Part shown: one piece after another, positions 54,286 to 63,000 of the stretch | Position numbering within the stretch: the stretch's first letter is position 1 | Layout: each line of letters begins with the position of its first letter | Source of the DNA: Neobacillus muris | GTDB taxonomy: Bacteria > Bacillota > Bacilli > Bacillales > Cytobacillaceae | NCBI RefSeq assembly: GCF_943193175.1 | Contig: NZ_CALPDF010000015.1 | Location: 22,185-86,184, forward strand | DNA length: 64,000 nucleotides | Direction: 5' to 3' | Notes under the pieces: generated by a model | Database searches by the model: none | Seen by the model: only the letters and a program-made list of their open reading frames with translations | What the model was told of the DNA's origin: nothing | Position numbers and translations under genes: made by a program

Positions 54286-54909
54286 ATGTTGACGGAAGCC
54301 CAACAAAAGGTAAAGCAGGAACTGGAAGAGCTGAAGGTGAATAGAATACTTTTTGAAAAAGCAAGAACGGTCAGCCCGGTTTCATCACAGCCAAAAATAA
54401 AATGGCCGATTTGGGTCCTTGCCATTCTTACAGGCAGTTTTATTATTTGTTTTTTTGCCGTGTCCCTAACAGCACCATCAAGCATAAATATAAGCTCCTA
54501 CTTATCCAAGGAGTTGGATTATAACAAAAAGAGTGCCAAGCTACTGGCTAATAGCCTAAGCCATCCCACACTAGATGCGCAGCAAGCTAAAAAGGAACAA
54601 CGAATGTTATGGGACCAAGCGAATCACTTGTCAGTTCCCGTTGGTTTTAAAGACCATCAACAGGATTTCCTTTCATTGCTGGAACATCGGCAAATGATTT
54701 TAACCTACCTATCTGAAACTGGCACTGTTAATCCAAACATTCTCAATCGATACCAACTTGAGCTAGAAGTAAAACAGGAACTAGCACTCGATAGTCTAAC
54801 GAAAGCATTTAATAAACAAAACATTCCATACCATATTCATGACGACGGTTCCATCCAATATTGGATCGGCCAGAAGCCCTTCGATTACAATATCAAACAG
54901 AATCCATGA
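54286..54909 (+). CDS. Single-helix membrane protein of unknown function
   Basis: A 207-residue protein that I do not recognise. The N-terminal 22 residues are charged and helical (LTEAQQKVKQELEELK). One membrane helix follows (about 42-62, KWPIWVLAILTGSFIICFFAV), then an extracytoplasmic region of about 145 residues, mostly helical and polar. There are no cysteines there, no zinc or peptidase motif and no known catalytic signature. The start is set at 54286, 8 bases after GGAG; an upstream in-frame ATG at 54130 has no site. It is convergent with the CPBP gene and shares its terminator. Confidence 0.7.
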   Translation: MLTEAQQKVKQELEELKVNRILFEKARTVSPVSSQPKIKWPIWVLAILTGSFIICFFAVSLTAPSSINISSYLSKELDYNKKSAKLLANSLSHPTLDAQQAKKEQRMLWDQANHLSVPVGFKDHQQDFLSLLEHRQMILTYLSETGTVNPNILNRYQLELEVKQELALDSLTKAFNKQNIPYHIHDDGSIQYWIGQKPFDYNIKQNP

Positions 54910-54917
54910 CCTACAGA

Positions 54918-54947
54918 AAAGAGACTGCCCCCATTGGCAGCCTCTTT
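54918..54947 (+). terminator. Shared terminator between convergent genes
   Basis: AAAGAGACTGCC pairs with GGCAGCCTCTTT with one A/C mismatch and a six-base loop; symmetric flanks let it serve both strands. Confidence 0.75.
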
Positions 54948-54948
54948 A

Positions 54949-55860
54949 TTATTGTTCATTTGTAATGGCAGCATCATCTAATATTCCCTGTTGCCACTTC
55001 AACCGTCTTTGCCTTGATTTTTCCAAACTAAATAAAATGATGTGAACAACCAATACACATAATGCAACTAATTCAACCGCGTATTGAAAATAGTACCACG
55101 ATAAAGTGGCCGTTATGTCATAAACCGAATGGATCATGACTGTTACCCACAGGCTGCGTGTCCATAGCAGGATAATTCCAAACAAAAAACCCATATCCGC
55201 AAAGGTCACAATCGCCCCAATTTTTACCGGCCAAGGCTCAACTGTATCCAATGTATGATCAACACCAAAAAAGATCGACGTCCAAAACAAGGCCAGCATG
55301 ACAAAGAAATCTCGGCTCCCGGCCGCCCATTGGCGCGAAAAGATTTTTTTGCAAAGCATAAGGATAAGCATCATATAACTGAGCCGCCAAACTTCTTCCA
55401 AGCCGGCTAGCGAATCTGTGTAAAGATCTGCCCCGATAGTATCCACTTGATCGACAAACGACCAAAGTGGCGTTGGTTCCGTTTCATCTTCGACCGCGTA
55501 GTCTCCAGAGGTTTGCGTAAAAGTATAATCCTCTACATATTGCTCATAACTTATGCTAAAATCGTCAAAGGTGTAGCTTGAGTATATATTGATGGCATAG
55601 CTGCCAAGGAAAAAAATCAAAAACCCACCTGTAAATTGCAGCATCAGCTTACGCTTTCGCATAGGTTCATCCAATTGAGGCTGAAGCCTGCGGTGAAGCT
55701 TTAAACCGACAAAGAATGATGATACCATCAAAGCGTCATAAAGGGTGCTGGCCAAATAGCTATAACGATTTAAATAGAGAAGAATCTCTGCCCCAAATGT
55801 TACAATCAGGATAGCTGCGAACAATTTTTTCGATACTGGTTCAGTTAAATTTGTTGTCAT
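54949..55860 (-). CDS. CPBP family intramembrane metalloprotease
   Basis: A 303-residue membrane protein with about eight helices and the three CPBP (Abi/Rce1-like) motifs: EEVWR in GLEEVWRLSYMM near residue 155, FGVDH near 199 and HSVYD near 245. The glutamates and histidines fit a glutamate-type intramembrane protease. Family members process peptides or give self-immunity to bacteriocins. An acidic extracellular loop (about 105-145, YVEDYTFTQTSGDYAVEDETEP) is unusual. GGAGAGG precedes the start at 55860. It is divergent from the T7SS-like module and downstream of a 31-codon membrane peptide, so a link to either is possible. Confidence 0.82.
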   Translation of the reverse strand: MTTNLTEPVSKKLFAAILIVTFGAEILLYLNRYSYLASTLYDALMVSSFFVGLKLHRRLQPQLDEPMRKRKLMLQFTGGFLIFFLGSYAINIYSSYTFDDFSISYEQYVEDYTFTQTSGDYAVEDETEPTPLWSFVDQVDTIGADLYTDSLAGLEEVWRLSYMMLILMLCKKIFSRQWAAGSRDFFVMLALFWTSIFFGVDHTLDTVEPWPVKIGAIVTFADMGFLFGIILLWTRSLWVTVMIHSVYDITATLSWYYFQYAVELVALCVLVVHIILFSLEKSRQRRLKWQQGILDDAAITNEQ

Positions 55861-55901
55861 GAACGCCTCTCCTCGCAAAAAGATTGTTGTCATACGTCCT
55901 C

Positions 55902-55997
55902 TCATCCTGCTAACAAACGGACGGCCAGAATTCCCAATCCATTCAATAATACTAAAAATAAGAAACAGGCAATCATCCACTTCCATTTTCTTGACAT
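55902..55997 (-). CDS. Small membrane peptide upstream of the CPBP gene
   Basis: A 31-residue frame, MSRKWKWMIACF at the start and AVRLLAG at the end: a short basic head and one hydrophobic helix of about 20 residues. GGGG lies 9 bases before the ATG, and AAGGAGG lies 30 bases upstream. It precedes the protease gene by 42 bases on the same strand, so the two are probably co-transcribed. It could be a protease substrate, partner or leader; no homolog is known to me. Confidence 0.5.
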   Translation of the reverse strand: MSRKWKWMIACFLFLVLLNGLGILAVRLLAG

Positions 55998-56265
55998 GAC
56001 CTAAAGCCCCTTTATCGTTAAACCTCCTTAATGGAAGCCAACAATTCAATAGATTGTAATAGTAATAATTTAACATACCACTAGTTAAATATCATTAACA
56101 TTATTCCACTGGTCCACACCATTTTTTGTAGGAATAAATTCCTTTCTTTATAGGACAATTTTCCCATTTTTGATTTTTATCAAAAAATAACAAATATTAC
56201 ATTATAAAATAGAAAAAGGAAAAAAATCCGATTCTGTTTATGTATATAAAAGTAGGGGGATTAGT

Positions 56266-56580
56266 ATGAAGCTGGATGTTGCAAATGAGACGGCTAAAGC
56301 AAGAAGAATCGGCAACTATGAAGATACGCTCCAATCGATAAAAAACAGTTTAGAAGGCTTTAAGACCAATGTAAATTCAGGATGGAAAGCCGAGGAAATG
56401 AGATATTTCAATTCTGCTATCGATCAAGTCACAAGCCGGCTGGCAAAAATCGCTCCGCAGCTCTCCTCTATTGAGTCAGACATTATTTCAACTGCAAAAG
56501 CAATCCGGCGGGAAGAGGATGAAAAGGAAGCGGCAGAGAAAGCAGCACGGGAAGCAGCTGCAGCCAATCAGGCAAAATAG
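56266..56580 (+). CDS. WXG100/ESAT-6-like small helical protein
   Basis: A 104-residue, almost fully helical, acidic protein. The centre contains N-S-G-W-K-A-E-E, in the position of the W-x-G turn between two helices in WXG100 proteins; the third residue is Ala and not Gly. The C-terminal tail is a charged helix rich in Ala, Glu and Lys (REEDEKEAAEKAAREAAAA). Such proteins are secreted by, or act as targeting partners in, type VII secretion. GGGGGATTAGT precedes the start. It is first of a five-gene plus-strand unit and lies 29 bases before the coiled-coil protein. Confidence 0.65.
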   Translation: MKLDVANETAKARRIGNYEDTLQSIKNSLEGFKTNVNSGWKAEEMRYFNSAIDQVTSRLAKIAPQLSSIESDIISTAKAIRREEDEKEAAEKAAREAAAANQAK

Positions 56581-56609
56581 TTATCTTATACAGAAAGGGG
56601 GACCTTCAA

Positions 56610-57857
56610 GTGTCGGTCATTAAGCTGAATGAATCTGTCATCAATAGTGCGAATGGCAAACTCAGCAATACTATTTCCAAGCTGTCTAGTGCGGAGAATG
56701 AACTTTCACAATTGGCCAGCCAGCTCGACTACCGAGTTCGCTCGCGAAGCAGTGCAGACACACGCCTGCGCAGCCTTTGCAATGACCTGGAAGAACTGAA
56801 GGATCAATTGAAAAAGATTGAAAGATTTGTAAGCAGCAAGAGCGGACAATACTTTGATGTGGAAGATTACTTGGAGAAATATGGGTTCCGGCAAATCAGC
56901 ATGCTTCGATACTATGATTTTGCCTTAGCCAAAGACCCTTTCTTCATGATGGCTCTGGCAGGCTCAGGACTGGGATTTCTGTCAGGGACTTTCCGGTCAG
57001 AAACGCTCCTTCGCTATAAGGGATTAAGGTTTACTACTGTGGAGCGGAATGGAAAAATATATCTCAAAGTATTGGGCGGTGAAATTGGCCAGGGAAACTC
57101 ATGGCAGTACAACCGCTATCGGGACTCATTGGTGAACCTATTGGGCGGCGATAGCAGCACCTTTAGAAGACGTTTCGCAGAACGGCTGGTCAATGGCGGT
57201 GGAATCCCGCTTTATGTGGATGGCCGGGGCACCATTAATGATAATATGCGCCGGTTTGAAAGATTGTCTACCGTGAACCAGTTTATCGAGGATTATGATA
57301 AATCAGCTTGGACGAGAATGAAAAACGGATTCAATCCCTCATTAGTGGATGGAATGAAGGTTTGGCAGGACTTTGGCGGCTGGAAAGAGGCTACAAATCT
57401 TTCACGGACTGGCAAGTTCTTTGGAGCCGCCGGGACGGTATTAACAGTGGGGAATAACTTTGTGGAAAACTTCAGGTCGAACGGCCATTGGGATTTCTCC
57501 CTGGAAAACACAAAGACCTTTACTGTTAACACAGGCGTCGATGTTGCGACTGGCGCCGGAGCGATGGCAGCAGGCGCAGCCATCGGTTCCTTTATCGCGC
57601 CACCCATTGGAACAGTAGTTGGGGTCGCAGCAGGTGCAACGTTTAACTTTCTCATAAATACAAAGGTCGGGGGCCCGCCGCCAAAGAGTGTCGTCGACCA
57701 TACAAAGGACTTTGTCAATGACCTGATTGACAATCCGGTCGATGCCATTGGAGACCGGGCAGCTGCGGTTGGAGAGAAAATCGGGGATGTCGCAAAAGGT
57801 GCCGGAAAACTGGTCAATAACATTGGCAAAGGGCTTGGCAATCTATTTGGAGGGTGA
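56610..57857 (+). CDS. Putative T7SS-type effector with coiled coil and glycine-zipper region
   Basis: A 415-residue protein that I cannot assign to a named family. The N-terminus (1-85) is a helical coiled coil, as in LXG or YwqH-type T7SS substrates. A hydrophobic patch follows (about 110-128), then a polar middle region (135-300). A stretch rich in Gly and Ala (308-348) has repeated GxxxG/AxxxG spacing and could insert into a membrane. The C-terminal 60 residues are amphipathic (VGEKIGDVAKGAGKLVNNIGKGLGNLF), similar in style to pore-forming bacteriocins. AAAGGGGG leads into a GTG start at 56610. The WXG-like gene before it and the six-helix gene after it support an effector/immunity reading; no nuclease motif was seen. 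Confidence 0.6.
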   Translation: MSVIKLNESVINSANGKLSNTISKLSSAENELSQLASQLDYRVRSRSSADTRLRSLCNDLEELKDQLKKIERFVSSKSGQYFDVEDYLEKYGFRQISMLRYYDFALAKDPFFMMALAGSGLGFLSGTFRSETLLRYKGLRFTTVERNGKIYLKVLGGEIGQGNSWQYNRYRDSLVNLLGGDSSTFRRRFAERLVNGGGIPLYVDGRGTINDNMRRFERLSTVNQFIEDYDKSAWTRMKNGFNPSLVDGMKVWQDFGGWKEATNLSRTGKFFGAAGTVLTVGNNFVENFRSNGHWDFSLENTKTFTVNTGVDVATGAGAMAAGAAIGSFIAPPIGTVVGVAAGATFNFLINTKVGGPPPKSVVDHTKDFVNDLIDNPVDAIGDRAAAVGEKIGDVAKGAGKLVNNIGKGLGNLFGG

Positions 57858-57861
57858 CAGG

Positions 57862-58644
57862 ATGCTTAACAAGTGCAGTGAGGATGATTTTACCATTATC
57901 AGGGATGTTGCTTTTGGCCGGCTTCGGCCCAATCGGATCCCCTTATTTTTTATGGCTACTTTAGTTTTCAGCTTAGTGATTATTGCTTTTTCATTACTGG
58001 CCTTAGGCAGTGATGGAGCGGTTGACCCCCTTTTATCCTTGGTCATCCTGATCGATATGGCCCTATTTGTGGTCCATTTGTTTTTTGCCTTATTCTTTTT
58101 AAATGACAAGTTTTGCTATAAGTTTCAAAGGTTCCAATCGATTTTGCTTTGCATCATTTCGTTTAAGTTTTCGATAGAAACCTATCTGGCGTACTTTTTC
58201 CTGCTTCATGACCGAAATGCCGCGCCGTATATGGCGGCACTGGGTCTTGTCCTATTTTTGGGAGGAATCGTATTCATTATTCTTTCAACCATCAGGGTGA
58301 TGAAACGGGTACAACAAGGGGAATTTCGCAGGGGCGGCAAAGGGTTATTTAATTTTTCAGATTCAAAGGTGTACATCAGTTTGCCATTTTTCTTCGGGAT
58401 TGTGATGTTGGCAGGGTTTTTGCCAAGAATCTTTTCCGATGACAGTTCTTATATGTCCGCGGAGCCGTTTGTTGCCTTGTTTTTCTGCTTTATTATTCAG
58501 TATGGAGTAGCCATGGCTTGGCCAGAGTTTTACCTGCTCTCACACTGCAAAAGCAGGTTTGATTCCTTCATCATCGAACGGCCACAACGGAATGGAAAAG
58601 GAGGAGCGGCCTATGAAAATAAAACGAAGTCCAATAAGATTTAA
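57862..58644 (+). CDS. Six-helix membrane protein, candidate immunity protein
   Basis: A 260-residue polytopic protein with six hydrophobic helices (near 27-50, 54-80, 92-117, 120-145, 168-190 and 200-225) and a basic C-terminal tail. No transporter or enzyme signature is visible. The start at 57862 follows the stop of the previous gene by 4 bases, with GGAGG 8 bases upstream, so the two are tightly coupled. Polytopic membrane proteins encoded directly after pore-forming T7SS toxins serve as immunity proteins in other Firmicutes; that role is inferred here. It overlaps the next gene by 32 bases. Confidence 0.6.
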   Translation: MLNKCSEDDFTIIRDVAFGRLRPNRIPLFFMATLVFSLVIIAFSLLALGSDGAVDPLLSLVILIDMALFVVHLFFALFFLNDKFCYKFQRFQSILLCIISFKFSIETYLAYFFLLHDRNAAPYMAALGLVLFLGGIVFIILSTIRVMKRVQQGEFRRGGKGLFNFSDSKVYISLPFFFGIVMLAGFLPRIFSDDSSYMSAEPFVALFFCFIIQYGVAMAWPEFYLLSHCKSRFDSFIIERPQRNGKGGAAYENKTKSNKI

Positions 58645-59062
58645 CAATGTGATTAGCTATACCGCCATTTGTAAAATTACCGAATGGCATCAGGCCGCGA
58701 CGGAGCTCCGAAACTCGGTGATCGAGAACGGCCTGTACGGGACCGGACCGGTTATTTTTCAAGTCAGCAGCTTGGATGAGACGGCCCAAGAGGCACAATA
58801 TACTTTTCATATACCTGTCAACGCCCCAGTAAAAATGGCGGCCGACAGCCCCTTTCAGTTTACTGAAAGCTTGGCCTTTGATGATGGCCTATTAATCCGT
58901 CATGCCGATCTTGACGAAAGTATCGATGACTCATATGCCCTGCTCTATGCTTGCGCTGAGGCCAATCAGGTTAAACTGCAGGAACCGTTTTTTAACATTT
59001 ACTTGGATGTTTATGGTGACGGAATCATTGATGTCTATGCGGCGATTGTAAAGGAGGATTAG
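58613..59062 (+). CDS. DUF5085-like protein, copy 1
   Basis: A 149-residue soluble protein, MKIKRSPIRFNNVISYTAICKITEWHQAAT at the N-terminus, with an ESIDDSYALLYACAEANQVKLQEPFFNIYLD segment near the C-terminus. It matches my recollection of DUF5085, a small family found beside T7SS-linked genes in Bacillus; the fold may be GyrI-like. AAAGGAGGAG lies upstream of the ATG inside the previous gene. A paralog follows 6 bases downstream. No function is known. Confidence 0.6.
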   Translation: MKIKRSPIRFNNVISYTAICKITEWHQAATELRNSVIENGLYGTGPVIFQVSSLDETAQEAQYTFHIPVNAPVKMAADSPFQFTESLAFDDGLLIRHADLDESIDDSYALLYACAEANQVKLQEPFFNIYLDVYGDGIIDVYAAIVKED

Positions 59063-59068
59063 ATCCTA

Positions 59069-59533
59069 ATGATTAATCCTCATGACGCAATTAAATTAAC
59101 GAATGTCATTTCTCGCAAGTATCGCTTTTATTATCGGGATTTGGAGCGATACTTAGCAGAGTTTATCCAAGACATTTTTTCATTAAACTTAACGATTAAA
59201 GGGCCGTTGATTTATTCCTTACATAATGTCCCAATGGACGAAATGATGAATGTTGAATTTTATATGCCCGTTGCCCAAGATCGGGTGGAAACTCCACCGG
59301 ACATGGACTTTCATAGTTATTTTTTCATTGGCCCGATGATTTCAACGGTTGACCTTGTGAACTCGGAAGCAAGCATGGAGGCGGCATACGCGTCGTTGTT
59401 CCATTATATGGAGCAAAACCATTTGCGGCAGGTGACCCCCATTTTTCATGTTGCATCAGGAGACGAGACATTGCAGTACATGACGGTCAAAATTGGAGCA
59501 GCAAAAAAGGATATCGAGGAAATTTGGAAGTAA
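59069..59533 (+). CDS. DUF5085-like protein, copy 2
   Basis: A 154-residue paralog of the preceding protein. It keeps the same order of elements: KLTNVISRKYRFYYRDLERYL, a central FYMPVAQD, SMEAAYASLFHYMEQNHLRQVTPIFHV and a C-terminal strand ending KIGAAKKD. AAGGAGG is present at the end of copy 1. A tandem pair of this family beside a putative effector suggests the proteins act as a heteromer, perhaps as chaperone or antitoxin. It is the last gene of the unit, before a strong hairpin. Confidence 0.6.
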   Translation: MINPHDAIKLTNVISRKYRFYYRDLERYLAEFIQDIFSLNLTIKGPLIYSLHNVPMDEMMNVEFYMPVAQDRVETPPDMDFHSYFFIGPMISTVDLVNSEASMEAAYASLFHYMEQNHLRQVTPIFHVASGDETLQYMTVKIGAAKKDIEEIWK

Positions 59534-59540
59534 TACGAGT

Positions 59541-59573
59541 AAGCGCCATCCGCAAAAAGGGATGGCGCTTTTC
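59541..59573 (+). terminator. Bidirectional terminator between T7SS-like module and yvfU-like gene
   Basis: An 11-bp perfect stem AAGCGCCATCC / GGATGGCGCTT, followed by TTC, lies between convergent transcription units. Confidence 0.85.
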
Positions 59574-59594
59574 TATCGTTAAACTTTGATTTGC

Positions 59595-60197
59595 TTATAT
59601 CCAGCCTTTTTTCTCGGCAATGCTGGCGGCTTCGGTCCGGTTTTTGGCTCCGAGCTTATGGATGATCTCCGATATGTAGTTGCGGACGGTTCCAGAAGAC
59701 AAATAGAGTTCTTTCGTGATTTCTTTTGTTGTCTTGCCTAAAGCGGCCAGCTTTAAAATTTCCTGCTCTTTTTGGGACAACGGGTTCTCTTCACGAATTA
59801 TGTTAACCGTCAACTCCGGGCTGAAGACCCTTTTCCCAGCGACTGCCTTGCGGATGGCATCAGACAGCTCATCAATTTCCCCATCCTTTAATAGATATCC
59901 ATGGACACCAGCCTTGACGGCCCGTTCGAAATAGCCTGGGCGGGCAAAAGTGGTAAGGATGATGACCTTAGCGGGTGAGGACCTGCGCACCAATTCCTCC
60001 GCCACCTCCAATCCATTCATGACTGGCATTTCTATATCCATAAGACATACGTCCGGCTCGAGTTCCACAATAGCATTTAGTGCTTCCTCTCCATTTATGG
60101 CTTGGCCGATCACCTTCATATCAGACTCTAAATCTAATAGAGAGCCAAGCGCACTTAACAGCATTCGCTGGTCTTCCGCGATAAACAACCGGATCAT
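59595..60197 (-). CDS. NarL-type response regulator (YvfU-like)
   Basis: A 200-residue regulator: receiver domain with phospho-acceptor D54 (VCLMDIEMPVMNG) and K104 (YLLKDGE), and a LuxR-type helix-turn-helix at about 135-195 (LSQKEQEILKLAALGKTTKEITKELYLSSGTVRNYISEI). It matches the DesR/YvfU branch that controls ABC exporter genes. Its start overlaps the kinase stop by 4 bases (ATGA). The inverted repeat at 63039 upstream of the operon is a likely binding site. Confidence 0.9.
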   Translation of the reverse strand: MIRLFIAEDQRMLLSALGSLLDLESDMKVIGQAINGEEALNAIVELEPDVCLMDIEMPVMNGLEVAEELVRRSSPAKVIILTTFARPGYFERAVKAGVHGYLLKDGEIDELSDAIRKAVAGKRVFSPELTVNIIREENPLSQKEQEILKLAALGKTTKEITKELYLSSGTVRNYISEIIHKLGAKNRTEAASIAEKKGWI

Positions 60198-61330
60198 ATT
60201 GCCTCCTCCCCTCTTTTTATAATTGGTACCGTTATTTTTAAAACAGCTCCATTTTGATTGGATAATGCCAAATAGCCATCCACAAGTGCCAGGCGTTCCT
60301 TCATGCCGTTAAGGCCGTTTCCAAACAGCTTTTCCTTTGGAATCCCCATTCCATCATCCGCTATGATGATGCTCATTTTCTCGGTTGATAGTTTAGCTGT
60401 TACCTGGCAATGGGCGGCCCGGCTGTGCTTAACGACATTGGTTGCCGCCTCCCGGACACACATGCCAACAATGTTTTGCGTAAACGGCGGAATTCTGGAA
60501 AAGTCGGCTTCCCCATCGTAATGGTAGGTAATACCGGAAGCCCGCAGAATCTGCTGGATCTGCAGCAGCTCCTCCGCAATGGTTGCGGCCCGCATATCAG
60601 AAACCAATTCACGTACCTGCTTTAATGCCGACCTGGAGGTGATCTCCATTTCCTTAGCCTCACTCCTGGCCCGGTCTGGATCTGCCGGCAGCAGCCGCTG
60701 AACAAGCTGGCTTTTAAGTGTCAGCAGGGATAATGTGTGGCCAAGGGTATCATGCAAATCCCTGGCAATCCGCACCCGTTCCTCCCGTTTCACCAGTTCC
60801 TCAATTTGCTTATTCGCCTTGGCGAGTTGTTTTTCCAGCTCCATTCGTCGATTCATGGAACGGATTCCAAACGGGGAAATCAGCATGATAATTAAAAATG
60901 GAATGAAATAGATCAGTTCTGATGGTGTTAAGGGAGTTTCTTCCCGGATCGCATAATAAACAAATGGGAGAATGACAATCATTGCTAGACTAGCCAATCT
61001 CCGGTAGAATACCCTCTTATTTTGGTACCAGCCAATGAAATTTGCCGAGAAAAATCCTAGAAAAATATAATTTATGTCATAGAACATACTAAATATAAAC
61101 ACAATCGCCATCTGCACCGACAGCCAATAAGCGAACTTCTTATTCCCCATGCTAAAATAAAGCTGCCGGTACGTGACTAAAAACAGCAGCACCATTCCAT
61201 AGCCCATTAGCTGCTTAATCCCATATTCCTTCGTCAAATTATAGATTGGAAACCCGATATAGATGAGAAAGATATAGGGAAAGAAGCCGTATTGGCGCGG
61301 AAATAGGCTAAAAGCTTGTTTCATCCTCAT
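60194..61330 (-). CDS. DesK-type sensor histidine kinase (YvfT-like)
   Basis: A 378-residue kinase with five or six N-terminal membrane helices (to about 155), a coiled coil (NRRMELEKQLAKANKQIEELVKREE), HisKA_3 phospho-acceptor H193 in RIARDLHDTLGHTLSLL, and a HATPase_c domain (REAATNVVKHS, IIADDGMGIP, NGLNGMKERL). Lacking a large outer sensor domain, it probably reads the membrane or the exporter itself. The ATG at 61330 overlaps the permease stop (TGATG). Paired with the downstream regulator. Confidence 0.9.
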   Translation of the reverse strand: MRMKQAFSLFPRQYGFFPYIFLIYIGFPIYNLTKEYGIKQLMGYGMVLLFLVTYRQLYFSMGNKKFAYWLSVQMAIVFIFSMFYDINYIFLGFFSANFIGWYQNKRVFYRRLASLAMIVILPFVYYAIREETPLTPSELIYFIPFLIIMLISPFGIRSMNRRMELEKQLAKANKQIEELVKREERVRIARDLHDTLGHTLSLLTLKSQLVQRLLPADPDRARSEAKEMEITSRSALKQVRELVSDMRAATIAEELLQIQQILRASGITYHYDGEADFSRIPPFTQNIVGMCVREAATNVVKHSRAAHCQVTAKLSTEKMSIIIADDGMGIPKEKLFGNGLNGMKERLALVDGYLALSNQNGAVLKITVPIIKRGEEAI

Positions 61331-62067
61331 CACACCGCTTCTTGTTTTCTTCTAATATACTTTGATAGTAGCATGAACAGGATCAAATAGGCGATTAAAA
61401 TAACAATATTTTTCCAATCTGGCAGCCCGCCGCCGACAATTTCCCAGGCGCCGTTTCCAAAATGGTAGGAAGGAAGCCACTCAGCAATTGTTTGCATCAT
61501 TTTCGGCATCACATCAAGCGGCATCCATAATCCCCCTGTTACTGCAAGGACCATGTATACCACATTGCTGATGCCGGCAGCCGTTTCTACTTTTTTCATT
61601 AAGCCAATAAGCGTACCTACTGCCAGAAAAGGAAGTGATCCGAACAAGATCCACAAGCCGCTCATCACCCACTCAAGGGCAGATAAATAGACTCCATTGA
61701 TGATGGCGCCGGCAGCGAAAATAATCGTGATCGATAACACATGGATGACACTTTGGCCGATCATTTGAGCCGCAAAATAAACACTATCTGATAATGGCGT
61801 CGTCCGAATGAACGTCGACCAGCCCTGCGAACGCTCCTGCACGAGCCGGATACCTAGTGTCATCATCGATGATCCCATGACACTAAATACCGTCATTGAC
61901 ATTAAATAATGGGCCTGCCATTCTGCCTTATCAGGGACATCAGCATTTACCAAATTGGTAAACACATAGTAAAAGATAATCGGCATCACCAATGACCAAA
62001 ATACGAAATATCTGTTTCTCAAAACTCTCATCATCTCTGTTTTGCATTGCACTTGAAATGCTTTCAT
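61330..62067 (-). CDS. ABC-2 type permease (YvfS-like)
   Basis: A 245-residue membrane subunit with six helices. Features of the ABC2 fold are MRVLRNRYFVFWSLVMPIIFYYVFTNLV, the RLVQERSQGWSTFIRTTPLSDSVYFAAQ segment near 75-100, and WMPLDVMPKMMQTIAEWLPSYHF near 195-215. Together with the adjacent ATPase it would export a drug, peptide or lipid; the substrate is not known. The start follows the ATPase stop directly (TAAATG), and its own stop overlaps the kinase start. Confidence 0.9.
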   Translation of the reverse strand: MKAFQVQCKTEMMRVLRNRYFVFWSLVMPIIFYYVFTNLVNADVPDKAEWQAHYLMSMTVFSVMGSSMMTLGIRLVQERSQGWSTFIRTTPLSDSVYFAAQMIGQSVIHVLSITIIFAAGAIINGVYLSALEWVMSGLWILFGSLPFLAVGTLIGLMKKVETAAGISNVVYMVLAVTGGLWMPLDVMPKMMQTIAEWLPSYHFGNGAWEIVGGGLPDWKNIVILIAYLILFMLLSKYIRRKQEAV

Positions 62068-62970
62068 TTAGATGGCCCCCTTGGTTTCGCTAGTCAGCTG
62101 TTCGAATGCTTCCTCCAGCCTGCCGCGTTCTATTTGTATATCCCGTGCTCCGATTTTCTCTTGAAAAATGAACTCGAGTACCCGGTCCGTGTTGGCTGTT
62201 TCGGCGTAAACCCGGTTATTTTTTCGATAGATCCGGTCGATTTCGTTATATTGATACAATTTTTCTAATGAAGTTTCTGGATCAGTGATAAACGAAATGG
62301 ATGATTTGTTGATGCTGGCTTTTATTTGTTCGGGTGTTCCGTCGGCCACAATGGCCCCGTCCTTGAACAATAGGATGCGTCCTGCCGCTTCATCGGCTTC
62401 CTGCAGGTAATGAGTGGAAAAAATAATGGTTTTTCCTTGGTAAGCCAGCTGCCGCACTGTTTCCCAAAACTTTTTTCTAGCGGTAATGTCCATGCCCACA
62501 GTTGGTTCATCGAAAATAATGAGTTCAGGGTTTCCTGCGAGTGCCAGGGCAAAACTGAGACGTCGTTTTTGCCCGCCGGACAGTTTTTCTGCCCGGGTTT
62601 TTAAATCTTGTTCGGTTAGGCCCGTCAGTCTGATGAGGTCTTCCATTGGAAGGGGGTCCGGATAGTAGCTTCTAATTAATGCGAGGATCTCCCGCACCTT
62701 TAAGCCCCCCATCACGCTGACCTCCTGCAGCATGGTGCCGAGTTTTTCTCTTACTTGTTTTTCGTAAGGAAGCCTGTTGAATAAGCGAATTTCTCCTGTG
62801 GTCGGTTTCAACAGGCCGAGTATCATGGAGATGGTGGTAGTTTTCCCAGCTCCGTTTGGTCCCAGGATGGCTGTTACTTCGCCCTTGTTTATGGAAAAAG
62901 AAACGTTGTTGACTGCGGTTTTATGTTGAAATGACTTTGTCACGTTTTTTACTGTTAAAACTTCGTTCAT
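62068..62970 (-). CDS. ABC transporter ATP-binding protein (YvfR-like)
   Basis: A 300-residue ATPase with Walker [14 protein letters not shown] at about 37-49, Q-loop LQEVSV, ABC signature [15 protein letters not shown] near 128, Walker [14 protein letters not shown] near 150 and switch His in STHYLQEAD. The C-terminal 80 residues form the accessory domain of this subfamily. GGAGGTGTTCCTATC leads into the start. It is first in the four-gene operon behind a promoter with a dyad upstream. Confidence 0.93.
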   Translation of the reverse strand: MNEVLTVKNVTKSFQHKTAVNNVSFSINKGEVTAILGPNGAGKTTTISMILGLLKPTTGEIRLFNRLPYEKQVREKLGTMLQEVSVMGGLKVREILALIRSYYPDPLPMEDLIRLTGLTEQDLKTRAEKLSGGQKRRLSFALALAGNPELIIFDEPTVGMDITARKKFWETVRQLAYQGKTIIFSTHYLQEADEAAGRILLFKDGAIVADGTPEQIKASINKSSISFITDPETSLEKLYQYNEIDRIYRKNNRVYAETANTDRVLEFIFQEKIGARDIQIERGRLEEAFEQLTSETKGAI

Positions 62971-63000
62971 GATAGGAACACCTCCCGATTTCTTGACTTT

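Noticed and set aside
57293..57841. Minus-strand 182-residue frame
   Set aside because: Antisense to the well-supported coiled-coil gene; composition is that of a shadow frame rich in Pro, Thr and Ala.
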